A stretch of DNA of 64,000 bases, taken from positions 31,251-95,250 of the forward strand of contig CALMQX010000002.1 of assembly GCA_937873315.1 (NCBI GenBank), in the 5' to 3' direction. The position numbers and the translations under genes were made by a program. Every line of letters begins with the position of its first letter. The stretch's first letter is position 1. Below are positions 25,496 to 33,700 of the stretch, in pieces. Below the pieces are notes generated by a model, which saw only the letters and a list, made by a program, of their open reading frames with translations, was not told where the DNA came from and made no database searches. This stretch comes from an uncultured Nostocoides sp. (GTDB lineage: Bacteria; Actinomycetota; Actinomycetes; Actinomycetales; Dermatophilaceae).

Positions 25496-27279
25496 TTCGC
25501 CGCAGCGATGGGGGCGGGTGTCGCCGCGACCGGTGTGCCCGAGTACTGCGCCCGCACCGCATCGATGAGCTGGCGCGCCCGATCGGTGAGTTCGTAGCCG
25601 GTCTCGGTCTCACGCTGCAGCCGGCCCTTGGTCACGATGACGCCGAGATCAGCGCCCTTCCAGCGGTAGTCCCCGGCGGCGTAGATCCGCAGGAAAAATG
25701 CCTCGCTCTCGTCCTGCAACTGGTGCCAGTCCAGGGCCGCCCGTCCAAAGGTGAGCGTGCCGTCGTCCTCGAGCGTGTATTGGCCGGTGGCCGCTGCCGT
25801 ATCGATGCGCTCGACCACGGGGCCGACCTCCTTGACGATCATCTGGCTCCACTCGTCCAAGCCGGAGAGCCGCTCCCAGCGGGCGTTCAGTTCGTCCACG
25901 TCGATGCGCACGCTGAGGTCGAGGTACTCCAGCAGGTGGAAGAGGAAGAGGGGCACGTCGGCATACGCCCCGGCCGTGACATTCGTGATGGCCGACGCCC
26001 CGCTGATCCGAGGGTTGAGTTCGCCGAGGTAGACCGCGTCATCGGCCGTGTCGACCAGGATGTCGACCTCGAAGAAGCCGCGGTAGCCCTCCTTACCGAG
26101 GCGGTCACCGAGCCGCTGGACCATGACCCGCGCCGTATGCCGCGCCTGGTCACTGAGGACCCCCGGGTACATCTCGTTGCCGCACCATCCGCCGCGGTAA
26201 GGAGTGAGAGCCTCGTGGCCGGTCAGTTCGCTCAGGAACGGGCCAACGATCGTGCCGGAGGCGGTGATCACGGCCTCGACGGCGACCGGGCGTGGGTCGA
26301 TGCGCTTCATGATCTTGACCTCTTGCCCAACGATGTCCTCCGAGTGGGACGCGAAGGACTCGGCGCTGTTCACAAAGAAGGTGGTCTTGCCGGAGTCGCC
26401 ATAGGCCGACTGGATCACCAAGTCCTCACCCAATCCCGAGGCGACCTCCCGGACGTCCTCCCAGGAGTTCACCGTCGCCATGACATTCGGCACGCTCGGC
26501 ACGCCCACTTCGTCGGCGATGCGCGTGGTCACGAGCTTGGAGTCGAGTCGGCTGCGCAATTCTGCCGATGGCAGAATCAGGTCGTAATCCGCTGCGGCAC
26601 AGATGCGTTCGGTTTCTTCGTTGAAGAACACCATCGCTACCTTGGGGCGAGACCCCTCCGGAGTGCGGTCGGCAATGAACTCGCGCACCTCCGGGTGGGT
26701 GAGCAGCCAGTTGTTGATCTCCTCGCCGCTGGCGAACTCCTCCTCCGCGCGGGCCTGGGGAGTGAACACGCGCGGATGGGCGCCATCCCAGGCGTCGTAG
26801 TAGCTGATGTAGGAGAAGTTGCGAACCCAGCGGTCCAGGCCCAGCAGGTTGAAGGGCGTCGCGCCCACGAAGATCACTGGCTCGATATTGGTGCGCAGGG
26901 CATGGCGCAGGTCCGAAATCGTCGAAATGACGGCACCCGGGGCGGACGCGCTCGGGGCAAATGCGGCATCGGTGCCGATAGACGGTTCGATCACACTTGG
27001 GGCGGGGTGTGCGGCCACAGGGGTGGCCTGGATGGCGGTCGCGACCTGGGCAACAGGTGCGGCCTTCGTGGCAGGCGCGGTGCGACGCCCTGCCTTCGTG
27101 GTGGGAGCAGTGGCCTTCTTTGCTGGGGCTGGGGCCTTCTTTGCCGGAGCGGCTGATGCCTTCTTGGTGGGGGCAGCGGCCTTCTTCGCTGCGGCGGCCG
27201 CAGCCTTCTTTGCTGGTGCCGGGATCGTTGTCGCCCTGGCCGACCTGCGTGCAGCGGGCTTCTTCGGCGGGGTCGGCAT
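25492..27279 (-). CDS. ATP-grasp protein with Lys/Ala/Pro-rich histone-like tail
   Basis: This is a 595-residue protein. Residues 1-70 are a low-complexity basic tail of repeated PAKKA/KKAAA units, like the tails of actinobacterial HupB or eukaryotic histone H1, followed by about 45 residues of Ala/Pro linker. From about 120 onward comes an ATP-grasp ligase: a pre-ATP-grasp domain, VIQSAYGDSGKTTFFV (glycine loop) near 300, and a metal site ELNPRISGAS near 425. ATG at 27279 has GAGGAG upstream. It is coupled to the serine hydrolase. The ligase substrate and the tail's role (DNA, RNA or polyphosphate binding?) are unknown. Confidence 0.82.
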   Translation of the reverse strand: MPTPPKKPAARRSARATTIPAPAKKAAAAAAKKAAAPTKKASAAPAKKAPAPAKKATAPTTKAGRRTAPATKAAPVAQVATAIQATPVAAHPAPSVIEPSIGTDAAFAPSASAPGAVISTISDLRHALRTNIEPVIFVGATPFNLLGLDRWVRNFSYISYYDAWDGAHPRVFTPQARAEEEFASGEEINNWLLTHPEVREFIADRTPEGSRPKVAMVFFNEETERICAAADYDLILPSAELRSRLDSKLVTTRIADEVGVPSVPNVMATVNSWEDVREVASGLGEDLVIQSAYGDSGKTTFFVNSAESFASHSEDIVGQEVKIMKRIDPRPVAVEAVITASGTIVGPFLSELTGHEALTPYRGGWCGNEMYPGVLSDQARHTARVMVQRLGDRLGKEGYRGFFEVDILVDTADDAVYLGELNPRISGASAITNVTAGAYADVPLFLFHLLEYLDLSVRIDVDELNARWERLSGLDEWSQMIVKEVGPVVERIDTAAATGQYTLEDDGTLTFGRAALDWHQLQDESEAFFLRIYAAGDYRWKGADLGVIVTKGRLQRETETGYELTDRARQLIDAVRAQYSGTPVAATPAPIAAAK

Positions 27280-27387
27280 AGGGGCTCTCCTCAGAACATC
27301 GGGTAAACGGCGAAAACACGGATCGCCCAAGGATGGCGTCATTCGGTGGTGGTGTCCATGGGTCGTCTCGGAACTAGGATCCCGACC

Positions 27388-28080
27388 ATGCTGTCTCGCT
27401 CCCTCCTGCGCGCCGCCTCGGTGGCGGCCCTGGTCGCCCTCGCCGGTTGCGGCACCTCAGCCAGCCCCACGCAGGCGGACCCGACCGCGCTGCTGGCGCA
27501 GGCTAAGACCACTATGGAGAAGGCCAGCACGGTCGCCTTCACCCTGACGAGCAAGGCCGTGCCGGCCTCCAGCGACGGGGTGACGGCCGCCGATGGCGTC
27601 GGGATATTCGACGCCAGCACGCCCAAGTTCAAGGGCACCTTCACCGGGCGACTAGCAGGCATCACCGGAACGATCGGGCTCATCACGATCGGCCCGGACG
27701 CCTACGTGAAGTTCTTTGACGAGGCCTACAAGCCCTTTGACCTCAAGGCCGTTGACGCACCGAACCCGAGTGACTTTTTCAACCCCTCCACGGGGATGAC
27801 CGCGCTCCTTGCCAAGACCGCAAACCCGACCTTGGGCGCACAGGTCCGAGAGGGCAAGGACATCGTCCAAGAGGTCACGGGAACTGTGCCGGGCGCGGAG
27901 ATTCAGCGTCTGTTCAAGCTCGGCGACGGGACCAAGCCCTTCACCGTCACCTTTGCGATAGCCGACAGCGGTGAATTGCGCCGCACCACAGCGGTCGGTG
28001 AGTTCTTCGCGGGGTCGACCTCCACATACGTCATCGTCCTCAAGGACTACGGGAAGACCGTTGAGATCGCCCGCCCCTAG
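27388..28080 (+). CDS. lprG: LppX/LprG-family lipoprotein
   Basis: This 230-residue protein has a signal peptide ending in the lipobox LAGC (Cys near residue 20). It then shows the LppX_LprAFG fold with a hydrophobic lipid pocket (TMEKASTVAFTLTSKA, ...GTFTGRLAGITGTIGLITIG). In mycobacteria LprG moves triacylated lipids and lipoarabinomannan precursors with the MFS pump P55 encoded next to it. The same gene order here supports that assignment. ATG 27388 gives the proper signal peptide. Confidence 0.82.
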   Translation: MLSRSLLRAASVAALVALAGCGTSASPTQADPTALLAQAKTTMEKASTVAFTLTSKAVPASSDGVTAADGVGIFDASTPKFKGTFTGRLAGITGTIGLITIGPDAYVKFFDEAYKPFDLKAVDAPNPSDFFNPSTGMTALLAKTANPTLGAQVREGKDIVQEVTGTVPGAEIQRLFKLGDGTKPFTVTFAIADSGELRRTTAVGEFFAGSTSTYVIVLKDYGKTVEIARP

Positions 28081-29698
28081 GGCGCTGCTCACGACCGCGG
28101 CCATCGCGGTCTCGCTGGCGGCGGCCGATACCTACGTCGTCGTCCTGGCGCTCACGGACATGATGGATGGCGTCGGAGTGAGCCTGGACGCCCTCCAAAA
28201 GGCCACCCCGATCGTCTCCGGCTTCCTGCTGGGTTATGTCGCCGTCTTGCCGCTCATTGGCCGCCTCGCCGACCTCCTGGACCGGCAGCGTGTGCTCTTG
28301 GCCTGTTTGGCCCTCTTCGTGATCGGCTCGGGCCTCACCGCCCTCGCCACGGATCTGCCGGTGCTGGTCACCGGCCGGGTGATCCAGGGCCTCGGCGGCG
28401 GCGGACTGGTTCCCGCGACGCTGGCGATCGTCGGCGCGCTCTGGCCACCTGAGCGTCGCGGGTTGCCCCTGGGCGTCGTGGGCGCAGTTCAGGAGTTGGG
28501 CTCGGTCCTGGGTCCGCTGCTGGGGGCCTTGATCCTGGCAGTTGCCGATTGGCGGGCGATCTTCTGGCTCAATGCCGCTGCCGGGATCATCCTGGCCGTT
28601 GCGGTGGCCGCGGTGGGCGGTGCTCCTCTGACGCGACCGCGCCCAGTGCCCACGGCCCTTGCGGTGCTGGCGCTCGCGGTCACCGCTCTGGCGCTGGCGG
28701 CCCCAGAGGCGCTGGTGACCAGCGTGTCTTTGGGGGTGCCCTTCATCAACTTCGACGGGACGACGGCGCGGCTGGCGACGCCGATCGGTGTGCTGGCATT
28801 GGCGCTCTGCGCCCTGACCGCGGCCGTTCTGCTGCGACAGGTGTGGCCGGTACTGCGCCGGGCAGACCTGCTGGGGGCGCTCTTGCTCGGGGGAGCCCTG
28901 GGGTGCGTGGTGCTGACCTTCGCCTCGGCCAACCCCGAGAAGGAAGTCGTGGGATCCCTCGGGCTGGGACTCTTGCCGATCGCTGCGGTGCTGGCAGCGG
29001 CATACCTGGTGCATCACCGCCGAGCCGCAAACCCGCTGGTCCCGGCCGGCTTGGTCCGCGGCCGGACCCGCTGGGCGCTGATCGTCTCTGCGTTGGTCGG
29101 CGTCGCGCTGGTCTCCGTGGTGGTCGATGTGCCATTGCTCGCGCGTCTGGTCCAGTCGGAGAACCAAACCGAGGCGGCCCTGGTGCTCGTGCGCTTCCTT
29201 GTGGCGGTGCCCGTGGGGGCGTTGCTCGGCGGCTGGTCGCTGCGCTACCTGAGCGACGGGCTGGTCGCTGCGGTGGGCTTGGCCCTTGCCTCGGCGGGGC
29301 TCTTCATCATGACCGGCTGGGCGCGCGGCTCGTTGGCCACGGTGTCCTCCGTGGTGGTACTGGCCATGGTGGGTTTCGGGGTCGGCTTGGCGCTCGCCCC
29401 CGTGAACAATGCCGCGCTGGCGGACGCACCCCAGGAGGCTCACGGGACTGCCTCCGCGCTCATCGTCGTCGCTCGGATGGTCGGCATGGTCGTGGGGCTC
29501 GCGCTGCTCACGGCCATCGGGCTGCACGCGTTCTACGAGGCAGTGGACGGGATCGCCGATATCAACGACCGGGAAGGGCTCGTGGACGCCGCCCTGGTCC
29601 CGGTGCATTGGGTGTTTAGGGGGGCCGCGATCGCCGCGGCCGCGGGCGCGCTCCTTGCGCTGCAACTCGGGACTGCCCGCAGGCTTAGTCGAGAGTAG
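28061..29698 (+). CDS. MFS exporter (P55/DHA2-like)
   Basis: This protein of about 545 residues has 14 predicted helices and drug:H+ antiporter-2 features (GRLADLLDRQRVLL loop, GRVIQGLGGGGLVPATLAIVGA). Its position just after the LprG-like lipoprotein matches the mycobacterial lprG-p55 lipid export pair. The frame lacks an ATG near the domain start. I use TTG at 28061, which overlaps the lipoprotein gene by 20 bases; the longer frame is a less likely start. Its stop lies inside the palindrome at 29688-29749. Confidence 0.85.
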   Translation: MRSPAPRALLTTAAIAVSLAAADTYVVVLALTDMMDGVGVSLDALQKATPIVSGFLLGYVAVLPLIGRLADLLDRQRVLLACLALFVIGSGLTALATDLPVLVTGRVIQGLGGGGLVPATLAIVGALWPPERRGLPLGVVGAVQELGSVLGPLLGALILAVADWRAIFWLNAAAGIILAVAVAAVGGAPLTRPRPVPTALAVLALAVTALALAAPEALVTSVSLGVPFINFDGTTARLATPIGVLALALCALTAAVLLRQVWPVLRRADLLGALLLGGALGCVVLTFASANPEKEVVGSLGLGLLPIAAVLAAAYLVHHRRAANPLVPAGLVRGRTRWALIVSALVGVALVSVVVDVPLLARLVQSENQTEAALVLVRFLVAVPVGALLGGWSLRYLSDGLVAAVGLALASAGLFIMTGWARGSLATVSSVVVLAMVGFGVGLALAPVNNAALADAPQEAHGTASALIVVARMVGMVVGLALLTAIGLHAFYEAVDGIADINDREGLVDAALVPVHWVFRGAAIAAAAGALLALQLGTARRLSRE

Positions 29699-29749
29699 AG
29701 AACACTCCGTATGGGAGCTCTCCCTTGCGGAGTGTTCTCTACTCTCGAC
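29688..29749. terminator. Nested palindrome between convergent genes (probable two-way terminator)
   Basis: Perfect 22-bp arms at 29688-29709 and 29728-29749 enclose a smaller GGGAG/CTCCC hairpin. It spans the MFS exporter stop and lies 25 bases from the xthA stop, which fits a bidirectional terminator. There is no T-tract. Confidence 0.75.
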
Positions 29750-29773
29750 GAGGGGGGATAGCTGGCGCGGGGA

Positions 29774-30571
29774 TCAGTTGTCGAGTTGGACAACGACCGG
29801 CGCGTGATCGCTCGCGCCTTCGCCCTTGCGCTCTTCGCGGTCGATGGCCGCCCCCAGCACCCGCGAGGCCAGGGCCGGTGAGCCGAGGATGAAGTCGATT
29901 CGCATCCCCTGGCGTTTCGGGAAGCGCAACTGCCGGTAATCCCAGTACGTGTACACCCCCGGCCCAGGCGCGTGCGGCCGGACCACATCGACGAAGCCGT
30001 CATCGATAAGGGCTTGGAATGCCGCGCGCTCCGGTGGCGAGACGTGACTCTTGTCCTCATAGAAGGCCATCGACCAGACGTCTTCATCGCGCGGTGCGAT
30101 ATTCCAGTCGCCGCACAAGGCGACCGGCGCGTGATTGGCAGCCCAATCCACCGCCTGCGCTCGCAGTGCGGCCAGCCACTGGAGTTTGTACGCCATGTGC
30201 GGATCGGTGACGTGGCGGCCGTTGGGGACATACACAGACCACACGCGCAGCGCCTGCTCGCCGCTGCCGACGGTCGCGCCGATCGCGCGGGCCTCCGCGA
30301 TGGGCGGCTCGCCCCATTGCGGAGCGCCAGGGAACCCGACCTGTACATCGCTCAGGCCAACCCGGGAGAGCAGCGCCACGCCATTCCACTGGTTGAGTCC
30401 GTGGTGCACCACGGCATACCCCAGGGCCTCGAGCCGGGCGTAGGGGAACTGTGCCTCCTTGCATTTGGTCTCCTGGATAGCCAGGACGTCGACCTGAGTG
30501 CGAACCAGCCAGTCCTCTAGCCGGTCGATCCGAGACCTGATCGAGTTCACATTCCACGTGGCGATGCGCAC
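29774..30571 (-). CDS. xthA: Exodeoxyribonuclease III
   Basis: This 265-residue protein is of the ExoIII/AP endonuclease family. It shows MRIATWNVNSIRSR at the start, the metal-binding Glu in LAIQETKCK (about 33-40), LCGDWNIAPRDEDV (about 152-165) and a terminal GASDHAPVVVQL with the catalytic Asp-His. It cuts abasic sites and degrades 3' ends in base excision repair. The length is typical. Confidence 0.96.
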   Translation of the reverse strand: MRIATWNVNSIRSRIDRLEDWLVRTQVDVLAIQETKCKEAQFPYARLEALGYAVVHHGLNQWNGVALLSRVGLSDVQVGFPGAPQWGEPPIAEARAIGATVGSGEQALRVWSVYVPNGRHVTDPHMAYKLQWLAALRAQAVDWAANHAPVALCGDWNIAPRDEDVWSMAFYEDKSHVSPPERAAFQALIDDGFVDVVRPHAPGPGVYTYWDYRQLRFPKRQGMRIDFILGSPALASRVLGAAIDREERKGEGASDHAPVVVQLDN

Positions 30572-30610
30572 GTCGTCACTGTACGGGCGCGCAGCCTACG
30601 ATCGTGACTC

Positions 30611-31165
30611 GTGACCGACATCGCTGCTGACCGCGCCCGCCTCCTCGCCATCATCAAGGACAAGGCGATCGTCTACGGACGCGTCACCTTGAGTTCGGGC
30701 AAGGAAGCCGACTACTACGTCGACCTGCGCCGCATCACGCTCGACGGGGAGGCGGCGCCGCTGGTCGGCCGGGTCATGCGGGCACTGACGCAGGACCTCA
30801 CGTATGCCGCAGTCGGCGGCCTCACGCTGGGCGCCGACCCGGTCGCCACCTCCATGCTGCATGCCGCGGCGTCCGCCGGAGAGCGGCTGGACGCCTTCGT
30901 CGTGCGCAAGGCCGGCAAGGCGCATGGCCTGCAGCAACGCATCGAGGGCCCCGCCATCACGGGTCGATCGGTACTGATCGTGGAGGACACCTCGACCACG
31001 GGAGCCAGCCCGCTCGAAGCCGCGCGCGCAGCCCAGGACGCGGGCGCCGAGGTCGTTGCCGTGGCCACGATTGCGGACCGCGCGACCGGTGCCGCGGAGG
31101 TGTTCGCGGCGCAGGGGCTGGCGTACCGCTTCGCTTTCGGGCTCGACGAACTCGGGCTGGCCTGA
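30611..31165 (+). CDS. pyrE: Orotate phosphoribosyltransferase
   Basis: This 184-residue protein has the PRPP loop VLIVEDTSTTGASPLEA (about 121-137) and the early SSGKEADYYVDLRRITL segment typical of PyrE. It makes orotidine monophosphate in pyrimidine synthesis. The GTG at 30611 is divergent from xthA with about 40 bases between the starts. It is followed 55 bases later by the LemA operon but is not obviously part of it. Confidence 0.95.
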   Translation: MTDIAADRARLLAIIKDKAIVYGRVTLSSGKEADYYVDLRRITLDGEAAPLVGRVMRALTQDLTYAAVGGLTLGADPVATSMLHAAASAGERLDAFVVRKAGKAHGLQQRIEGPAITGRSVLIVEDTSTTGASPLEAARAAQDAGAEVVAVATIADRATGAAEVFAAQGLAYRFAFGLDELGLA

Positions 31166-31220
31166 TCCAGCCGCACTGACCCCATCCCGATTGCCGGGCT
31201 CGCGGCATAGGATCGGGCGC

Positions 31221-31892
31221 ATGATCTTCGTCCTCATCGCCCTCGGTCTGCTGGTCGTGCTCGCTTTGGCGGCCATCGGCATCTACAACGGGCTGGTCAA
31301 GCAGCGCAATCTCTCCCAGGAGGCATGGCGCCAGATCGACGTCGAGCTCACTCGGCGCCACGATCTGATCGGCAACCTGGTTGAGACCGTCAAGGGGTAT
31401 GCCGCTCACGAGCGAGGCACGCTCGAGGATGTCGTGCGGGCGCGCTCCGCAGCGATGGCCCCCGGGCAGAGCCCGGCCGCCCAGGCTGCTTCGGAAACGG
31501 TGCTGACCCAGGCGCTCGGCCGGCTCATCGCGGTCGCGGAGGCCTACCCGGACCTCAAGGCCAACCAGAACTTCACGGCCCTCCAGGAGGAGCTGACCAA
31601 CACCGAGGACCGGATCGCCAGCGCCCGGCGCTACTACAACGCGACCGTGCGCGACCTGAACACCAAGGTGGAGACCTTCCCCAACAACGTCCTGGCCGGC
31701 ATGTTCGGCATCGGCCGGGCGGAGTACTTCGAGGCCGAGGAGACCAGCCGCGAGGCGCCCAAGGTCGACTTCGGTCAGCGCGAGCACAATATTCCCGCCC
31801 CGCAGAGCTACACGGGCACGGAGGCGCCAGCCGCTCCGGCCGCGCCGGCACCCGGCGTGGACAACCCGCAACCGGAAGGGGAGATCAAGTGA
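31221..31892 (+). CDS. LemA family membrane protein
   Basis: This 223-residue protein has one N-terminal helix (about 2-22), then the long helical LemA domain with YNGLVKQRNLSQEAWRQIDVELTRRHDLIGNLVE and ARRYYNATVRDLNTKVETFPNN. The C-terminal tail is Pro/Ala-rich. LemA proteins are membrane anchored with a helical bundle; their role is poorly defined. It is the first gene of the 11-gene signalling operon, and its stop overlaps the telA GTG. Confidence 0.92.
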   Translation: MIFVLIALGLLVVLALAAIGIYNGLVKQRNLSQEAWRQIDVELTRRHDLIGNLVETVKGYAAHERGTLEDVVRARSAAMAPGQSPAAQAASETVLTQALGRLIAVAEAYPDLKANQNFTALQEELTNTEDRIASARRYYNATVRDLNTKVETFPNNVLAGMFGIGRAEYFEAEETSREAPKVDFGQREHNIPAPQSYTGTEAPAAPAAPAPGVDNPQPEGEIK

Positions 31893-33115
31893 GCGACGGC
31901 TCCGCCCCGGTCCCGCTCAGCCCACCTGAGTCCACGCTCACCCTGAGCGCTCCGGAGCCGGTCGCCGCGGTCGCGACCACGGCCGCACCCAAGATGGCGC
32001 CGCAGGTTGAGGCCGCCGCCGTGCCCGCCCTGGATGCCAAGGTCGACGGCTTCATGGCCGCGCTGACCTCGGCCGCCCCGCGCAGCCCGGAGTTCGCGGC
32101 CCAGGCCGACAACGTGCGCACGATGGGCGATGCCGATATCCGCAAGGCCGCCGAGACCAGCAACCGCTTGCTGCAGCAGCCGGTCAAGGCGCTCAAGGAG
32201 GGCGGCCTCGCCCAGGGCTCCACCGTGGGCAAGACGCTGCTCGAGCTGCGCCGCACCGTCGAGGATCTCGATCCCAGCCAGGCCAGCGGCAGCTCGCGTT
32301 GGCTCGATTGGCTGCCCTTCGGGGACAAGGTCGTCGACTACTTCCGCAAGTACCAGTCGGCGCAGAGCCAGCTCAACGGCATTCTGCACAGCCTGCGCAA
32401 TGGTCAAGACGAGCTCCAGCGGGACAATGTCGCGCTCACCATGGAGAAGCAGAACCTCTGGCAGGTCATGGGCCGGCTCAACCAGTACGTCTATATCGCC
32501 GAGCGACTCGATGCCCGGCTCGCGGCCCAGATCGCCGAGATGGAGGTCAGCAACCCGGAGCAGGCCACGGCTATGAAGCAGGACGTACTCTTCTACGTCC
32601 GGCAGAAGCACCAGGACCTGCTCACCCAGCTAGCCGTCTCGATCCAGAGCTACCTGGCGATCGACGTGATCATCAAGAACAACATCGAGTTGATCAAGGG
32701 GGTCGACCGCGCGTCCACGACCACGGTGTCGGCGCTGCGGACAGCGGTCATCGTCGCGCAGGCGCTGGGCAATCAGAAGCTCGTGCTCGAGCAGATCACC
32801 GCGCTCAATGCCACCACCAGCGGCATGATCCAGCGGACCAGCGAGATGCTCAAGGACAACTCCGCGGCGATCCAGGAGCAGGCCGCTTCGGCGACCATCG
32901 GCATGGAGCAGTTGCAGGCCGCTTTCCAGAACATCTACGCGACCATGGACTCCATCGACACCTTCAAGGTCAAGGCGCTGGACTCGATGGCTCAGACCAT
33001 CGGCGTGCTCGAGACCGAGGTTGAGAAGTCCCGCAGCTACCTCGACCGTGTTCGCGCCCAGGATGCTCGCGGTTCCCAGGAACTCGACCTGGGCGACCGT
33101 CCGCCCAGCAGCTAA
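31889..33115 (+). CDS. telA: TelA-family protein (toxic anion/stress resistance)
   Basis: This 408-residue TelA/KlaA/YaaN-type protein has an Ala/Pro-rich first 45 residues. The long helical TelA domain follows, including NLWQVMGRLNQYVYIAERLDARL and IDVIIKNNIELIKGVDRASTTTVSALR. TelA proteins are cytosolic and linked to tellurite, colicin, antibiotic and envelope stress, often next to LemA, vWA and phosphatase genes. Here it overlaps lemA by four bases, which agrees with that context. Confidence 0.92.
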   Translation: MSDGSAPVPLSPPESTLTLSAPEPVAAVATTAAPKMAPQVEAAAVPALDAKVDGFMAALTSAAPRSPEFAAQADNVRTMGDADIRKAAETSNRLLQQPVKALKEGGLAQGSTVGKTLLELRRTVEDLDPSQASGSSRWLDWLPFGDKVVDYFRKYQSAQSQLNGILHSLRNGQDELQRDNVALTMEKQNLWQVMGRLNQYVYIAERLDARLAAQIAEMEVSNPEQATAMKQDVLFYVRQKHQDLLTQLAVSIQSYLAIDVIIKNNIELIKGVDRASTTTVSALRTAVIVAQALGNQKLVLEQITALNATTSGMIQRTSEMLKDNSAAIQEQAASATIGMEQLQAAFQNIYATMDSIDTFKVKALDSMAQTIGVLETEVEKSRSYLDRVRAQDARGSQELDLGDRPPSS

Positions 33116-33129
33116 GGAGTCGGCGCAGG

Positions 33130-33696
33130 GTGGGGATCTTTGACTGGTTGCGCGGCGGGAATGAACCCGAAGCGCCCTCACCCGTGCCCGCCGCACCGAC
33201 CGACGCCGACATCCTCGCGTCCCTGGACCGGGTTGCTGCCATGCTCGCCGACGGCAAGGTGTCCGCGCTGGTGCGCTCTCGCGTCACCCGCGTGGACGGC
33301 CTGATCCGGGCGATCCTGCCGCGCCTGGCTCACCTGGGCCTGGGGTCGATGGACGCGTATGCCGTAGTCGCCACGGCAACCGACTACCTGCCCGAGGCCG
33401 TCGGCGGCTACCTGCGGCTCCCGCGGGAGTGGGCGGACACTCGCCCCATCGACGGTGGCCGAACGGCGCTCATGGTGCTCGTTGACCAGTTGGAGTTGCT
33501 CTCCTCGACGATGACCAAGATGCTCGACGCCGCCAACCGGGCGGACGCGCAGGCGCTCATCGCGCACGGGCGATTCCTGGAAGCGAAGTTTGGGCCGGCC
33601 TCCTCGGGAGGGCAACTGGACACCTCCGGAACCTCGCAGGCTCCGCAGTCGTCTGACGCCTCGGCACCTCGAAGCACTCTCGACTTGGAGATCTGA
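33130..33696 (+). CDS. TelA-associated protein of unknown function
   Basis: This 188-residue soluble protein is probably mostly helical (LDRVAAMLADGKVSALVRSRVTRVDGLIRAILPRL near 38-72). It has a short GIFDWLRGG start and a Ser/Thr-rich acidic tail ending STLDLEI. No domain recognised. GTG at 33130 lies 14 bases after telA and its stop four bases before the AAA+ gene. Its place between telA and the AAA+ gene suggests it partners one of them. Confidence 0.75.
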   Translation: MGIFDWLRGGNEPEAPSPVPAAPTDADILASLDRVAAMLADGKVSALVRSRVTRVDGLIRAILPRLAHLGLGSMDAYAVVATATDYLPEAVGGYLRLPREWADTRPIDGGRTALMVLVDQLELLSSTMTKMLDAANRADAQALIAHGRFLEAKFGPASSGGQLDTSGTSQAPQSSDASAPRSTLDLEI

Positions 33697-33700
33697 GCGC

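Noticed and set aside
28040..29665. 541-residue frame on the minus strand opposite the MFS exporter
   Set aside because: High-GC shadow: composition is Arg/Gln/His/Gly-rich with no domain, while the opposite strand encodes a clear 14-helix transporter.
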